NCBI RefSeq assembly: GCF_028748105.1
Contig: NZ_CP118168.1
Span: 248,001 to 312,000, forward strand
DNA: 64,000 nt
Direction: 5' to 3'
Source of the DNA: Entomospira nematocerorum
Lineage (GTDB): Bacteria; Spirochaetota; Spirochaetia; WRBN01
Part shown: in pieces, positions 1 to 8,298 of the stretch
Numbering within the stretch: the stretch's first letter is position 1
Layout: every line of letters begins with the position of its first letter
Translations under genes and position numbers: made by a program
The notes under the pieces: generated by a model
The model's input: the letters and a program-made list of their open reading frames with translations, nothing else
What the model was told of the DNA's origin: nothing
Database searches by the model: none

Positions 1-1
1 T

Positions 2-1861
2 ACATTTACATCGCTATACACTGGATTTATCTTTATGAGCCTTTTAGGTATCCTGATTGGTATTACCGTGAGTGTCTATCGTGAGCGTAATGTTGGCCTC
101 AAGCAATATGCAATCGATCAAAATGCTATTCATAACTATCTTACACAACAATCACAGTCCACTCTGTCATCCATCACTCTGCAAGATGTTTTTAAACAAT
201 TTCCTCAACTATACTTTTTACGTGTGTCTAATGCCAAAACACAAACAACTATTTTAGAAGCAACTCAAAATGCGAATACTATTTGGTCTCAATTACCAGA
301 TGACTATCAACCACAATGGTGGGAGATATCATTTTATACACAAAAAATTAATCAATTCTCCATTACCCTGAATGACGATCTACACCTCAATGTTGTTAGT
401 GTCACGAACCTGCTCAAACATGAAACCATTATGACAATGACGACATTTGCCCTTACCGCAGTTCTCATCCTATTAGGACTCTCTCTGGTTACTGCTTTTT
501 TCTATCGTTTACCCGAAAGCAAATCAGAGCAATCTCAGGTATCTAAAAAAACTAAACAGAAACAAGCGACAGGAGCTATTTTCACACAGGAAGAAACTAC
601 AGAAGCACTAGCTCACGCAGAGGAAGAGTGGTTGGAAGAACCAACGATACTCAAACATGAAATAACCACAGAAGATAACCTCATGGATGCACCACCCCTT
701 CAGGAAACCAATAACATACCTTCCAGTTTTGATGATATCAATTGGGATGTTATTGACAATCCCGATAAAGAAACGCATGAAAGCAATATTCTCTTAGACA
801 CGGAATTCCCCATCGATGAAGATATCTCTCAAGGCGATACCGTCACACCTGATACTAAAGAAGACTTTCATCTCCCAGAAATTGATGTATCATTTTTTGA
901 TGAGGAAAATACCAGTAAGCTAGAGATCTCCGACCTAGATGATCTCGAACTTCCCGAAAGTATGATACATGCAGAAGAGAATCTTCCAACAGATAATTCT
1001 CTTCTCTTGGCACCCTCCGAGGATTTAGAGTATGAACTAAGCGACCCACAAGAGCTACACTTTCTCAATGAAGAAATACCCAGCGATATATCTTTAGTAG
1101 AAAATGAATTAGATAATCCAATAGCAGAACCAGATATTTCCCTACATTCTCCCATGGATTTAGAAGAGGATAATCTTAATACCACTACTCTTGAAAGTGA
1201 TCTGTTTAATGATCCGTTTGAACAAGAAGCCCTTACGATCATAGATTCTCCTTCGGACTCAGTGGAGACTGATGAGTTATTCTTAGATCCACAGTTACCT
1301 TTAGAGCCTACACCAATATCTACCATCATAGAAGATGATCTCTCCAGCTTAATTCCTGATGATGATAATATATCTTCCGTAAATTTACCTCTCAATAAGG
1401 AGATGTTAGCATCTATGGATCAACCACCTCACCGAGAATCATTTATCTCCCACTTATCTCAGGCAATAACGCAATATGAAGAAATGACTGTCATTCTACT
1501 GCAACAAGAAGATCCAAGCTCTAGTTTATTTCAACTATTACTAGAAAATCATATCGAAAAACATTATCCAGAAATAGTCGTAGATGTGGAACAAACCCAA
1601 GGCCGCTATGCTATTCTCATAGCAAATAAAAATCTTAGCCAAAGTCTTATATTCATAGAAGACCTCCACGATCTTCTAGAACTCCAAGAGCTTTATTTTT
1701 ATATTGGAGTATCCTCAAAATCAGCACGAAATATTTCTGCAAATCTTCTCTATGAAGAGAGTTTACAGGCTCTAGAAAAAGCTATTTCTAGTGGTGAACG
1801 AGGAGCAATGATCGCATTCAAAAGTAATAGCGATAAATTCGATACTCTGAATGAAAATTAA
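2..1861 (+). CDS. Membrane protein with extracytoplasmic domain and degenerate GGDEF domain (5' partial)
   Basis: The frame is open to the window edge; the first ATG at 35 lies inside a hydrophobic stretch, so the true start is probably upstream. Counting from that ATG there is a first membrane segment (about 1-14), a polar outside region of about 115 residues, a second membrane segment (about 133-156), a very acidic Asp/Glu/Ser-rich cytoplasmic linker (about 160-460) and a folded C-terminal region. The last 120 residues follow the diguanylate cyclase pattern, including YFYIGVSSKSARNIS and LYEESLQALEKA, but the signature site reads TQGRYAIL where GGDEFAVL is expected, so catalysis is unlikely. 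The layout suggests a sensor whose GGDEF fold binds a ligand or partner. The ligand is unknown. rnhA follows after a 40-nt gap with its own promoter. Confidence 0.6.
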   Translation, partial: TFTSLYTGFIFMSLLGILIGITVSVYRERNVGLKQYAIDQNAIHNYLTQQSQSTLSSITLQDVFKQFPQLYFLRVSNAKTQTTILEATQNANTIWSQLPDDYQPQWWEISFYTQKINQFSITLNDDLHLNVVSVTNLLKHETIMTMTTFALTAVLILLGLSLVTAFFYRLPESKSEQSQVSKKTKQKQATGAIFTQEETTEALAHAEEEWLEEPTILKHEITTEDNLMDAPPLQETNNIPSSFDDINWDVIDNPDKETHESNILLDTEFPIDEDISQGDTVTPDTKEDFHLPEIDVSFFDEENTSKLEISDLDDLELPESMIHAEENLPTDNSLLLAPSEDLEYELSDPQELHFLNEEIPSDISLVENELDNPIAEPDISLHSPMDLEEDNLNTTTLESDLFNDPFEQEALTIIDSPSDSVETDELFLDPQLPLEPTPISTIIEDDLSSLIPDDDNISSVNLPLNKEMLASMDQPPHRESFISHLSQAITQYEEMTVILLQQEDPSSSLFQLLLENHIEKHYPEIVVDVEQTQGRYAILIANKNLSQSLIFIEDLHDLLELQELYFYIGVSSKSARNISANLLYEESLQALEKAISSGERGAMIAFKSNSDKFDTLNEN

Positions 1862-1864
1862 CCA

Positions 1865-1893
1865 TTGATCATTATGATTCCATTTGCTATTAT
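1865..1893 (+). promoter_or_regulatory. Promoter of rnhA, near-leaderless geometry
   Basis: TTGATC at 1865-1870 and TATTAT at 1888-1893 are separated by exactly 17 nt. Only 8 nt lie between the -10 box and the ATG at 1902, so transcription should begin at or within a base or two of the start codon. No Shine-Dalgarno sequence is present. Confidence 0.55.
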
Positions 1894-1901
1894 GTTGGCA
1901 T

Positions 1902-2516
1902 ATGAAGGAATTAATAGAACAATTTTGTTCCCATTTTCAGATTGACTCTCAGCGTATTGATGCAAATGCTCTTTATGCTGATTTACAGTCTCTCTCACTA
2001 CAATATCAAACCAGTAGTCACTCTAATTCATCCCATATCAGTTCTCTCGATTACTCTTTGCATAACCATTCAAACGATGTCATCCACGTCTACAGTGATG
2101 GCGCATGTAGTGGCAATCCTGGTGTGGGTGGATGGGGAGCCGTGCTTATATATCCAAATGATTACATTGAACTGAGTGGTGGAGAACTCCTAACTACCAA
2201 TAATCGTATGGAGCTTCTTGCAGCAATCGAAGCTCTTCGTCATGTACAGCATAGTCAGATTACGCTACCAATCATCATCTCTACCGACAGTCAATATGTA
2301 AAAAAAGGTATTACGCTATGGGTACAAAACTGGAAAAAAAATGGATGGAAAACCAGTGCAAAAGAGCCAGTAAAAAATCAAGATCTTTGGCAGCAACTAG
2401 ACTCTCTTAATCAGCAACTGCATCCTGAGTGGCAATGGATCAAAGGACATGCTGGGCATAAATACAATGAACGGTGTGATACACTCGCTGTGAGTGCACG
2501 TGATCAAATTGTCTAA
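1902..2516 (+). CDS. rnhA: Ribonuclease HI
   Basis: Cleaves the RNA strand of RNA-DNA hybrids in replication and repair. The catalytic domain begins near residue 65 with YSDGACSGNPG (first catalytic Asp), followed by NNRMELLAAIEAL (Glu), STDSQYVKKG (second Asp), WIKGHAGHKYNERCD (conserved His and fourth acidic residue). The 60-residue N-terminal extension shows no recognisable hybrid-binding domain. A TTG six codons upstream (1884) is in frame, but the ATG at 1902 is preferred because it sits 8 nt behind a -10 box. RNase HII is also encoded in this window (29985-30569), so both RNase H types are present. Confidence 0.9.
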   Translation: MKELIEQFCSHFQIDSQRIDANALYADLQSLSLQYQTSSHSNSSHISSLDYSLHNHSNDVIHVYSDGACSGNPGVGGWGAVLIYPNDYIELSGGELLTTNNRMELLAAIEALRHVQHSQITLPIIISTDSQYVKKGITLWVQNWKKNGWKTSAKEPVKNQDLWQQLDSLNQQLHPEWQWIKGHAGHKYNERCDTLAVSARDQIV

Positions 2517-2540
2517 ACCCATGATAAGGAGGTATGCATC

Positions 2541-3941
2541 GTGATAAATAAAGCTGAAGAGGGTCTCAATCGTTCTTTTTTTAAGCAAATTCTCCTTATT
2601 GGAATACCTATCTCTATTCAAAATTTAGCACAAGCCTCCGTGGGTTTTATCGATACCGCGATGGTAGCACAGCTTGGCGAAATTACACTAGGAGCAGTAG
2701 GACTTAGTCAGCAAATTAATTTTTTTCTTATTGTTGCTATTTTAGGACTAGCATCCGGTGGTGGCGTTCTCATTACTAGATACTGGGGAGCAAATCAAAT
2801 TGATGCTATTCGCAGTATTACAGCCATGACAACACTCTTCAGTCTTCTTGTATCAACAGTCATAGCAATCATCTCCTTTATGTATGCATCCCCTCTTCTC
2901 TTTGCACTATCCTCTGGCAATAGAGCTATCAGTGAAGCCGGTGCAGTCTACCTCAAGATCATCTCGCTAGGGTTCCCTATAACGGCCGTTACGATTAGTT
3001 TAGCGATTCAATTAAGATGCGTGAATAAAAGTCAGTATCCTATGTATATGAGCCTGATTTCACTACCTGCAGCCATTTTATTTAATTATATTCTTATTTA
3101 TGGAAAATTTGGATTTCCAGCTCTTGGAGTTACAGGTGCTGCTATTGGAACTCTATTGACACGTATTTTTGAACTTTTTCTCACTGTCATGTTCTTTGGA
3201 TCAACAAGAAATCCTGTTTGGAATGGCTCATGGCGATCCTTTACCGCGGTTTTCCAAATGGACACAAGACAATATGTTACCAATGCTTTTTTGAAATTAG
3301 CACTTCCTATCACTGCGATGGAGTTATTATGGGTTATTGGACAATCTTTTTATAAATTTAGCTATGCACATCTAGGGGTTGATAGCCTAGCCGCATATAC
3401 TGTGTATGAAAATATCATGAATCTTTTTAACGCTGGTTTCATCGGATTAGGTAATACTGCTGCTATCTTAATTGGCCAAGAAATTGGAAGAAAGCAGATA
3501 CCTCAAGCAATCAATCTTGCTCGTAATTTTATAAAAACTAATTTTTTGCTTTTTATTCCAACAGGACTTTTCCTTATTTACATATCTCCAGCTATTGTTA
3601 AACTCTTCGCCATGAATAGCACAGCATCCCACTATCTCCATATTGCTATTATCGTTGCTGGAAGTTCTTTAAGTTTTAAAAGTCTCAATTTTTTACTAAT
3701 GACAGGAATTTTACGATCCGGTGGTGATGCACGGTTTATTGCCATTACTACTGCAATAGCAATGACGCTTGCACTCATAGCAACCTATATCATGATTTTT
3801 ATCTATAAGCAAAATTTTTACTGGATTCTAGCCATTACGATTATAGAGGAAAGTCTCCGTAATATTATTTCCTATAAACGATATCATAGTAACCGCTGGC
3901 TCAAACATGAAGATAATATTCCGATAACACCTATAACATAA
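2541..3941 (+). CDS. MATE family multidrug/toxin exporter
   Basis: Predicted inner-membrane exporter of 466 residues with about 12 hydrophobic segments in two related halves, the usual size for the NorM/DinF-type MATE family. Recognisable family features are GIPISIQNLAQASVGFIDTA in the first helix pair and a second-half counterpart around LALPITAMELLWVIGQSF. The GTG start is set by a strong AAGGAGGT at 2526-2533; the ATG at 2534 runs into a stop after five codons. The substrate cannot be read from sequence. It is followed 11 nt later by a small coiled-coil protein, probably co-transcribed. Confidence 0.85.
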   Translation: MINKAEEGLNRSFFKQILLIGIPISIQNLAQASVGFIDTAMVAQLGEITLGAVGLSQQINFFLIVAILGLASGGGVLITRYWGANQIDAIRSITAMTTLFSLLVSTVIAIISFMYASPLLFALSSGNRAISEAGAVYLKIISLGFPITAVTISLAIQLRCVNKSQYPMYMSLISLPAAILFNYILIYGKFGFPALGVTGAAIGTLLTRIFELFLTVMFFGSTRNPVWNGSWRSFTAVFQMDTRQYVTNAFLKLALPITAMELLWVIGQSFYKFSYAHLGVDSLAAYTVYENIMNLFNAGFIGLGNTAAILIGQEIGRKQIPQAINLARNFIKTNFLLFIPTGLFLIYISPAIVKLFAMNSTASHYLHIAIIVAGSSLSFKSLNFLLMTGILRSGGDARFIAITTAIAMTLALIATYIMIFIYKQNFYWILAITIIEESLRNIISYKRYHSNRWLKHEDNIPITPIT

Positions 3942-3952
3942 AAGGGGAACAG

Positions 3953-4426
3953 ATGCAAAAAAATATTAATTATGAAGATAACCTCTTCTTTATTATCGCA
4001 CAAATTGAACAACTTACTCGTCTTGCCGATCTTCAGCTTGACGGAAACTTCTTATGCGATAAATATATTCTTGATATTAATTTTTTCCATAGAACGCTAA
4101 TGAAATTCGAGGACTCTATTATTCAAAATAGAAAACTTATATACTATCAACCCTACTTACAATTAATTAGAAGAGCGAGATCAGCATTAGAAGTACTCCT
4201 TGAAAAAATGCAAGAGTCTCACAAAGAGTTGGCACAGCAACTGCAAAATAAATTAAACGATGAACTGAGTGAACTAATTCATGAACAACGCACAAGGATT
4301 GATATTCTACTTAATAAGCTCCAACAAGACGGTAGTTCATCTCTCAATGAGAACGAAACCATCGGTATAGAAGAATTAGAACTCCTCTTACAAGATGATT
4401 TTGATGAAAAAAACCAAGATAGTTAA
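3953..4426 (+). CDS. Hypothetical cytoplasmic protein, helical/coiled coil
   Basis: 157 residues, not recognised. No signal peptide or membrane segment. The middle (about 60-120) is a charged, leucine-rich helical stretch with coiled-coil character (LEVLLEKMQESHKEL), and the C-terminus is strongly acidic. It lies 11 nt after the MATE gene behind an AAAAGGGG Shine-Dalgarno site and is probably co-transcribed. Its last codons and stop lie inside the hairpin that terminates the converging efp gene, so RNA structure may affect its 3' end. Confidence 0.6.
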   Translation: MQKNINYEDNLFFIIAQIEQLTRLADLQLDGNFLCDKYILDINFFHRTLMKFEDSIIQNRKLIYYQPYLQLIRRARSALEVLLEKMQESHKELAQQLQNKLNDELSELIHEQRTRIDILLNKLQQDGSSSLNENETIGIEELELLLQDDFDEKNQDS

Positions 4427-4464
4427 ACCATAGAAGGAGAGGTTGGTTTATTTACTATCTTGGT
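4407..4464 (-). terminator. Rho-independent terminator of efp, partly inside the opposing gene
   Basis: ACCAAGATAGT (4413-4423) pairs with ACTATCTTGGT (4454-4464), with a second inner pairing of TAAACC and GGTTTA. On the minus strand the stem is followed by seven T (A-run at 4407-4413). The T-run and one arm lie within the 3' coding end of the convergent plus-strand gene; on the plus strand the hairpin is followed only by mixed AT sequence. Confidence 0.75.
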
Positions 4465-4508
4465 ATATATTACTCTTTATTTATCCTAATATCAGTAAGT
4501 AGAAAAAA

Positions 4509-5075
4509 CTACTTAACACGTTCAACATAACTACCATCACGTGTATCAATCTTAATCTTCGTTCCAATTTCACAAAAAAGAGGAACCATTAGCTCATAGC
4601 CGCTTGCGATTTTTGCACGTTTCATGGATTTTCCGGAGGTATCACCTTTAATACCAGGCTCTGTCTCTGTAATCTCACGCACAATGTTGATAGGTAATTT
4701 TACAGTAACGGCACGCCCTTCGTAAAAAGCAATCTCAATCTCCATATTATCCTCAAGAAAGAAGATCGTATCGCCAAGTTGCTCAACAGGTATCTCCACC
4801 TGCTCAAAGCTCTCCATGTCCATAAAAACATAGTCATTCCCATCATTGTAAGAATACTGCATGGGTCTCAAATCTAGGTTGATTTCTTCTACCTTATCAG
4901 CAGCTTTATAAACACCTTCAGAAATTTGATTTGTCAGCAAATTCTTAATCTTTAACTTCATAACTGCAGCATTACGACCACTTTTAGAGAATTCACTCTT
5001 TAGTGCTACATATCCATTTCCATCCATTACAAATGCGGTTCCTATCCGCACATCTTGCATGACAATAATACCCAT
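4509..5075 (-). CDS. efp: Elongation factor P, arginine (EarP) type
   Basis: Rescues ribosomes stalled at polyproline. 188 residues, three beta-barrel domains, ending in the family signature around TRDGSYVERVK. The tip of the first domain reads EFSKSGRNAAVMKLK: the modified position, Lys34 in E. coli EF-P, is Arg34 here and is embedded in the KSGRNAAV context of EF-Ps that are rhamnosylated by EarP rather than lysylated by EpmAB. The start is the ATG at 5075, behind AAGGAAGG; an in-frame ATG 14 codons upstream has no ribosome site and would add a non-homologous tail. No earP or dTDP-rhamnose gene is in this window. Confidence 0.93.
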   Translation of the reverse strand: MGIIVMQDVRIGTAFVMDGNGYVALKSEFSKSGRNAAVMKLKIKNLLTNQISEGVYKAADKVEEINLDLRPMQYSYNDGNDYVFMDMESFEQVEIPVEQLGDTIFFLEDNMEIEIAFYEGRAVTVKLPINIVREITETEPGIKGDTSGKSMKRAKIASGYELMVPLFCEIGTKIKIDTRDGSYVERVK

Positions 5076-5183
5076 TATGTATCCTTCCTTACTAACATTT
5101 GTAAAGCTTTTAGCCATTCACTTCTTAAATACATGTATTTCATACGCACATATAAGCCTACTGAATATCATAGGCTTAATGAG

Positions 5184-5218
5184 AATAATAAATACTCACA
5201 AGAGAGATGTTTATTATT
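5184..5218 (-). repeat. AT-only inverted repeat downstream of rpmE
   Basis: AATAATAAA (5184-5192) pairs with TTTATTATT (5210-5218). A second perfect hairpin, TAAGCCTA with TAGGCTTA, follows at about 5152-5177. Both lie between rpmE and efp on the minus strand and could weaken transcription, but neither has a clear T-run. Confidence 0.3.
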
Positions 5219-5247
5219 AACTAAACTCTATAACACTAACGTCGATA

Positions 5248-5451
5248 TTAGGCCTTAGTACCATAGCGCTTATTAAAGCGTTCAATACGACCTGCTGTAT
5301 CAACGAGTTTTTGCTTTCCAGTAAAGAAAGGATGGCATGCCGAACAAATTTCAACACTGATGTCACCAATTGTTGAGCGTGTTTTGAAATTATTTCCACA
5401 AGCACAATTCACTGTGGCAGGCTGATAATTAGGATGAATCTCTTTTTTCAT
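5248..5451 (-). CDS. rpmE: 50S ribosomal protein L31 (zinc-binding type)
   Basis: 67-residue large-subunit protein. It has the four cysteines of the zinc-containing L31 form: NCACGNNF near residue 17 and ICSACHPFFTG near residue 38. The family ending is also present (GRIERFNKRYG). AAGGA precedes the ATG. It is separated from efp by 172 nt and has its own promoter about 110 nt upstream, leaving a leader of roughly 100 nt. Zinc-type L31 is often exchanged for a cysteine-free paralogue under zinc limitation; no such paralogue is seen here. Confidence 0.95.
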   Translation of the reverse strand: MKKEIHPNYQPATVNCACGNNFKTRSTIGDISVEICSACHPFFTGKQKLVDTAGRIERFNKRYGTKA

Positions 5452-5559
5452 AATATCCTTGTCTCTTATTTAGTGATTCTATTCGTTGAAGCTAAGTTTC
5501 ATTAAAACGAATCAGCTAAACTCCTTGTTCATTTTTTAAGATAAACTACTTACCGTCTC

Positions 5560-5588
5560 ATTGTAGCATTAAGTTAATATTTAGTCAA
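5560..5588 (-). promoter_or_regulatory. Promoter of rpmE
   Basis: On the minus strand TTGACT (5588-5583) and TACAAT (5565-5560) are 17 nt apart. The predicted leader to the rpmE ATG is about 100 nt, long enough for a regulatory structure, though none is obvious. Confidence 0.6.
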
Positions 5589-5723
5589 GATAAATCGGTA
5601 TTAAGTATCCCTTTTACAGCATAAAACTACACTAAAGCACTTGACAGAAAGGGTTATGATCTATTAAAATGGAAGAGTTATTTGAAGAATCATTTTGATA
5701 GAATTAAGGATAGCTGAAGAAAA

Positions 5724-6038
5724 ATGTACGCATTAGTAGAAATTAAAGGTAAGCAGTATAAGGCACAAGAGGGTAAACATATTCTTGTAGACCTACATGC
5801 AGAACATGCAGAGGGAGATAAGCTTGAATTTCCGGTTTTCCTCCTTAGTGATGGAGAAGGTAATGTCTCTGTAGGTAAACCACACGTCGAGGGTGCTAAA
5901 GTCGTCGTAAAAGTTATGGAAAGCCTACGCGATAAGAAAATTCGCGTCTTTAAATACAAAAAACGCAAGGGATATCGTAGAACAATCGGTCACCGCCAAA
6001 ACTATACAAAATTACTAGTGGAAAAAGTTAGTAACTAG
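5724..6038 (+). CDS. rplU: 50S ribosomal protein L21
   Basis: 104-residue large-subunit protein, first of the conserved L21-Prp-L27-Obg cluster. It opens with MYALVEIKGKQYKAQEG and ends with the family signature KYKKRKGYRRTIGHRQ. Upstream, TTGACA at 5641-5646 is a likely -35 element although a clear -10 at the right distance is not obvious. The next gene starts 11 nt downstream. Confidence 0.95.
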   Translation: MYALVEIKGKQYKAQEGKHILVDLHAEHAEGDKLEFPVFLLSDGEGNVSVGKPHVEGAKVVVKVMESLRDKKIRVFKYKKRKGYRRTIGHRQNYTKLLVEKVSN

Positions 6039-6049
6039 TTTCATTCACA

Positions 6050-6373
6050 ATGATTACAGTGAATATAACATACTACAAGGGATTCATTCAACAATTAACT
6101 ATATCTGGTCACTCAGTATACAAATCGTCTGGCGAATCTCTTAGTATCGTCTGCTTAGCTGTAAGTTTTCTAAGTAGAACTGCTACTCGCTTTCTACAAA
6201 AAGCAGACAAAATTCACGACATTTATATTAGTGACGGATTCTTACAATGGAAAGTTCGCAGATTAGAGTATGATCCCGTCGTAGAAACATCATTAGACCT
6301 ACTTCTTCTTGGTTTACAGGATCTGGTAAGTGAGTGGCCTGATGAGCTCATAATACAAACACATGAGGAGTAA
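6050..6373 (+). CDS. prp: Ribosomal-processing cysteine protease Prp (YsxB family)
   Basis: 107 residues, sitting between L21 and L27 as usual for this family. The conserved His (SGHSVYKSSGES, His21) and Cys (SIVCLAVSFLSRTA, Cys35) of the catalytic pair are both present. In Firmicutes Prp removes an N-terminal extension from L27. Here the adjacent L27 has no extension, so the substrate or role of this copy is unclear. Eight nt separate it from rpmA. Confidence 0.8.
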   Translation: MITVNITYYKGFIQQLTISGHSVYKSSGESLSIVCLAVSFLSRTATRFLQKADKIHDIYISDGFLQWKVRRLEYDPVVETSLDLLLLGLQDLVSEWPDELIIQTHEE

Positions 6374-6381
6374 GACAAACA

Positions 6382-6633
6382 ATGGCAACGAAGAAAGGTG
6401 GAGGAAGTTCTAAAAACGGAACAGATAGTAACGCTCAATACCTAGGTGTAAAGCGTTTTGGTGGACAACTTGTTAATGCTGGAGAAATCATTGTTCGACA
6501 GCGAGGTACAAAATTTCATCCTGGTAGTGGCGTGGGTGTTGGACGTGATCACACGATCTACGCACGCATTGCAGGACGTGTACAATTTCACTTTGCTAAA
6601 GGCAAGAAGAGAATTTCTATTGTTTCTGAATAG
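6382..6633 (+). CDS. rpmA: 50S ribosomal protein L27
   Basis: 83-residue large-subunit protein near the peptidyl-transferase centre. It begins MATKKGGGSSKNGTDSN, the short mature-type N-terminus. The reading frame upstream contains only five codons, no start, and then a stop at 6364-6366, so the cleavable extension of Firmicute L27 is absent. AGGAG precedes the ATG. Its stop codon lies in the Shine-Dalgarno region of obgE. Confidence 0.96.
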   Translation: MATKKGGGSSKNGTDSNAQYLGVKRFGGQLVNAGEIIVRQRGTKFHPGSGVGVGRDHTIYARIAGRVQFHFAKGKKRISIVSE

Positions 6634-6641
6634 GAGATACC

Positions 6642-7646
6642 TTGCGTAATTTTATCGATGAAACACGCCTTGTCATTAGCTCTGGAAACGGAGGCAACGG
6701 GGCGGTTTCTTTTCGTAGAGAGAAATATGTTGCTAAGGGTGGCCCAGATGGTGGCGACGGTGGATCTGGTGGTAATATTGTTTTTAAAATTCAAAAAAAT
6801 TTAAAGACATTTAAGCACCTCGAGAACAAACATAAATTTGCTGCTGAAGATGGTCATAACGGTTCCAAGTCAAAACGAACCGGGGCTAGTGGTGCTGATA
6901 TGATTATTCTTGTTCCACCCGGCACTAAAATTTTTGACTACAAGACACGTACGCTCATTTGTGATCTAGGCACAGAGGAGAGACTCTTTACCTATCTCAA
7001 AGGAGGTAAGGGTGGTCTAGGTAATTGGCACTTTCGTCGTAGCGATAAGTTTAAGCAAGCACCCAAAATAGCTACCCAAGGAAAAAGTGGTATCCATCAA
7101 GAGATTCTTCTTGTCCTAGCTGTAATCGCTGATATTGGTATTTTGGGATTTCCTAATGCAGGAAAAAGTTCGCTAATTGCCCATATTACTGCAGCTACGC
7201 CTAAAATTGCAAACTATGCTTTCACCACTACAGAGCCTAATTTAGGAACAATTAAACGCGGCGATGATCTACTCGTTATCGCTGATATTCCAGGTCTCAT
7301 CGAAGGAGCTAGTGAGGGTCTGGGACTGGGAACACGTTTTCTCAAACACCTAGAAAGAACGTCTGCTCTTTTGTTTTTAATTGATATGCAAAACCAGACT
7401 ATGGATCCCCTGGAAACATATGAAATTCTGCTCAAAGAGTTAGAAGGATACAACCCAACCCTACTCCAACGAAAACGTATCATTGTTGGTAGTAAAGTAG
7501 AAGATGCCGTTGCAGAGGATAATTTTAGTCGATTTTGTGCAGCTCTTCCGCAGCAAGAAGAAACAATGGCTATCAGTAGTCACTTAAATAAAGGTCTTGA
7601 TGAACTCATATCAAGGCTATGGAACATCAAGACATCCAGTATATAA
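6642..7646 (+). CDS. obgE: GTPase Obg/CgtA
   Basis: Ribosome-associated GTPase of 334 residues in large-subunit assembly. It has the glycine-rich Obg domain (GNGGNGAVSFRREKY, KGGPDGGDGG), then the G domain with G1 GFPNAGKSS, switch TTTEPNLG and G3 DIPGLIEGAS. The G4 motif reads GSKVED where NKxD is normal. No OCT-type C-terminal domain is present. The TTG start is supported by AGGAG at 6632-6636, eight nt after the L27 stop. Confidence 0.93.
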   Translation: MRNFIDETRLVISSGNGGNGAVSFRREKYVAKGGPDGGDGGSGGNIVFKIQKNLKTFKHLENKHKFAAEDGHNGSKSKRTGASGADMIILVPPGTKIFDYKTRTLICDLGTEERLFTYLKGGKGGLGNWHFRRSDKFKQAPKIATQGKSGIHQEILLVLAVIADIGILGFPNAGKSSLIAHITAATPKIANYAFTTTEPNLGTIKRGDDLLVIADIPGLIEGASEGLGLGTRFLKHLERTSALLFLIDMQNQTMDPLETYEILLKELEGYNPTLLQRKRIIVGSKVEDAVAEDNFSRFCAALPQQEETMAISSHLNKGLDELISRLWNIKTSSI

Positions 7647-7656
7647 CAAACATATA

Positions 7657-8118
7657 TCAGTGCTGTGTCTGCATACCTTCAATAAAAGAGATAAACGCCT
7701 TGACATCGGAGAAGCTGAAATATACAGATGCAAATCTAATATAAGCGGTTGCATCTAAGTCTTTAAGTTGATTTAAAATAATCTGCCCAATGAGCTGACT
7801 ATCGATGTAACCGCGATCAGACGCATGTGAAAAAATAGAGCGCTCTATCTCTTTCTGCGTATGGGCAATTACAGTTTGATTGATCGGTCGCTTACGCAGG
7901 GCGATCTCTAGTGAATCTCGAATTTTTTCAATAGAAAGAGGTTCTTTCTTCCCGTTTTTCTTTAAGACTGTGATAGGCGGATGTTTTATCGACTCATAAC
8001 TAGTAAACCGTCGACCACATCCCAAACATTCACGTCGTCTACGAATAGAGTTTGTCATTTCGCTTTCACGCGTTTCCAACACTTTCATTTCATCTGCGCC
8101 ACAATGGGGACAATACAT
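7657..8118 (-). CDS. nrdR: Transcriptional repressor NrdR
   Basis: Zinc-ribbon plus ATP-cone regulator of ribonucleotide reductase genes. The ribbon has C3-x2-C6 (MYCPHCG) and C31-x2-C34 (ECLGCGRRF); the ATP cone starts near VLKKNGKKEPLSIEKIRDSL. The ATG at 8118 is chosen over a TTG two codons upstream because AGGAG is 7 nt from the ATG but only 1 nt from the TTG. It converges on obgE with only 10 nt between the stop codons. Confidence 0.93.
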   Translation of the reverse strand: MYCPHCGADEMKVLETRESEMTNSIRRRRECLGCGRRFTSYESIKHPPITVLKKNGKKEPLSIEKIRDSLEIALRKRPINQTVIAHTQKEIERSIFSHASDRGYIDSQLIGQIILNQLKDLDATAYIRFASVYFSFSDVKAFISFIEGMQTQH

Positions 8119-8156
8119 AATCAAGCTCCTCTCACAAATGTAAACATTTATCTCAT

Positions 8157-8185
8157 ACTATACCTTCTTTTATCTAATTACACAA
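8157..8185 (-). promoter_or_regulatory. Promoter of nrdR
   Basis: On the minus strand TTGTGT (8185-8180) and TATAGT (8162-8157) are 17 nt apart, about 39 nt before the nrdR ATG. No convincing NrdR box was found in this leader. Confidence 0.6.
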
Positions 8186-8298
8186 GACTAGTGTCATGAG
8201 AAAAATGAAAAATTCTACAAAGATACTTCTATAATTGAGAAAAATCACTATTTAAATAGCTATTTATATCTAATTTGTATTATTGATAAGCAAATATA

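Noticed and set aside
868..1395. 175-codon minus-strand open frame inside the first gene
   Set aside because: Low-complexity Ser-rich product opposite the acidic linker; no start signals and no family.
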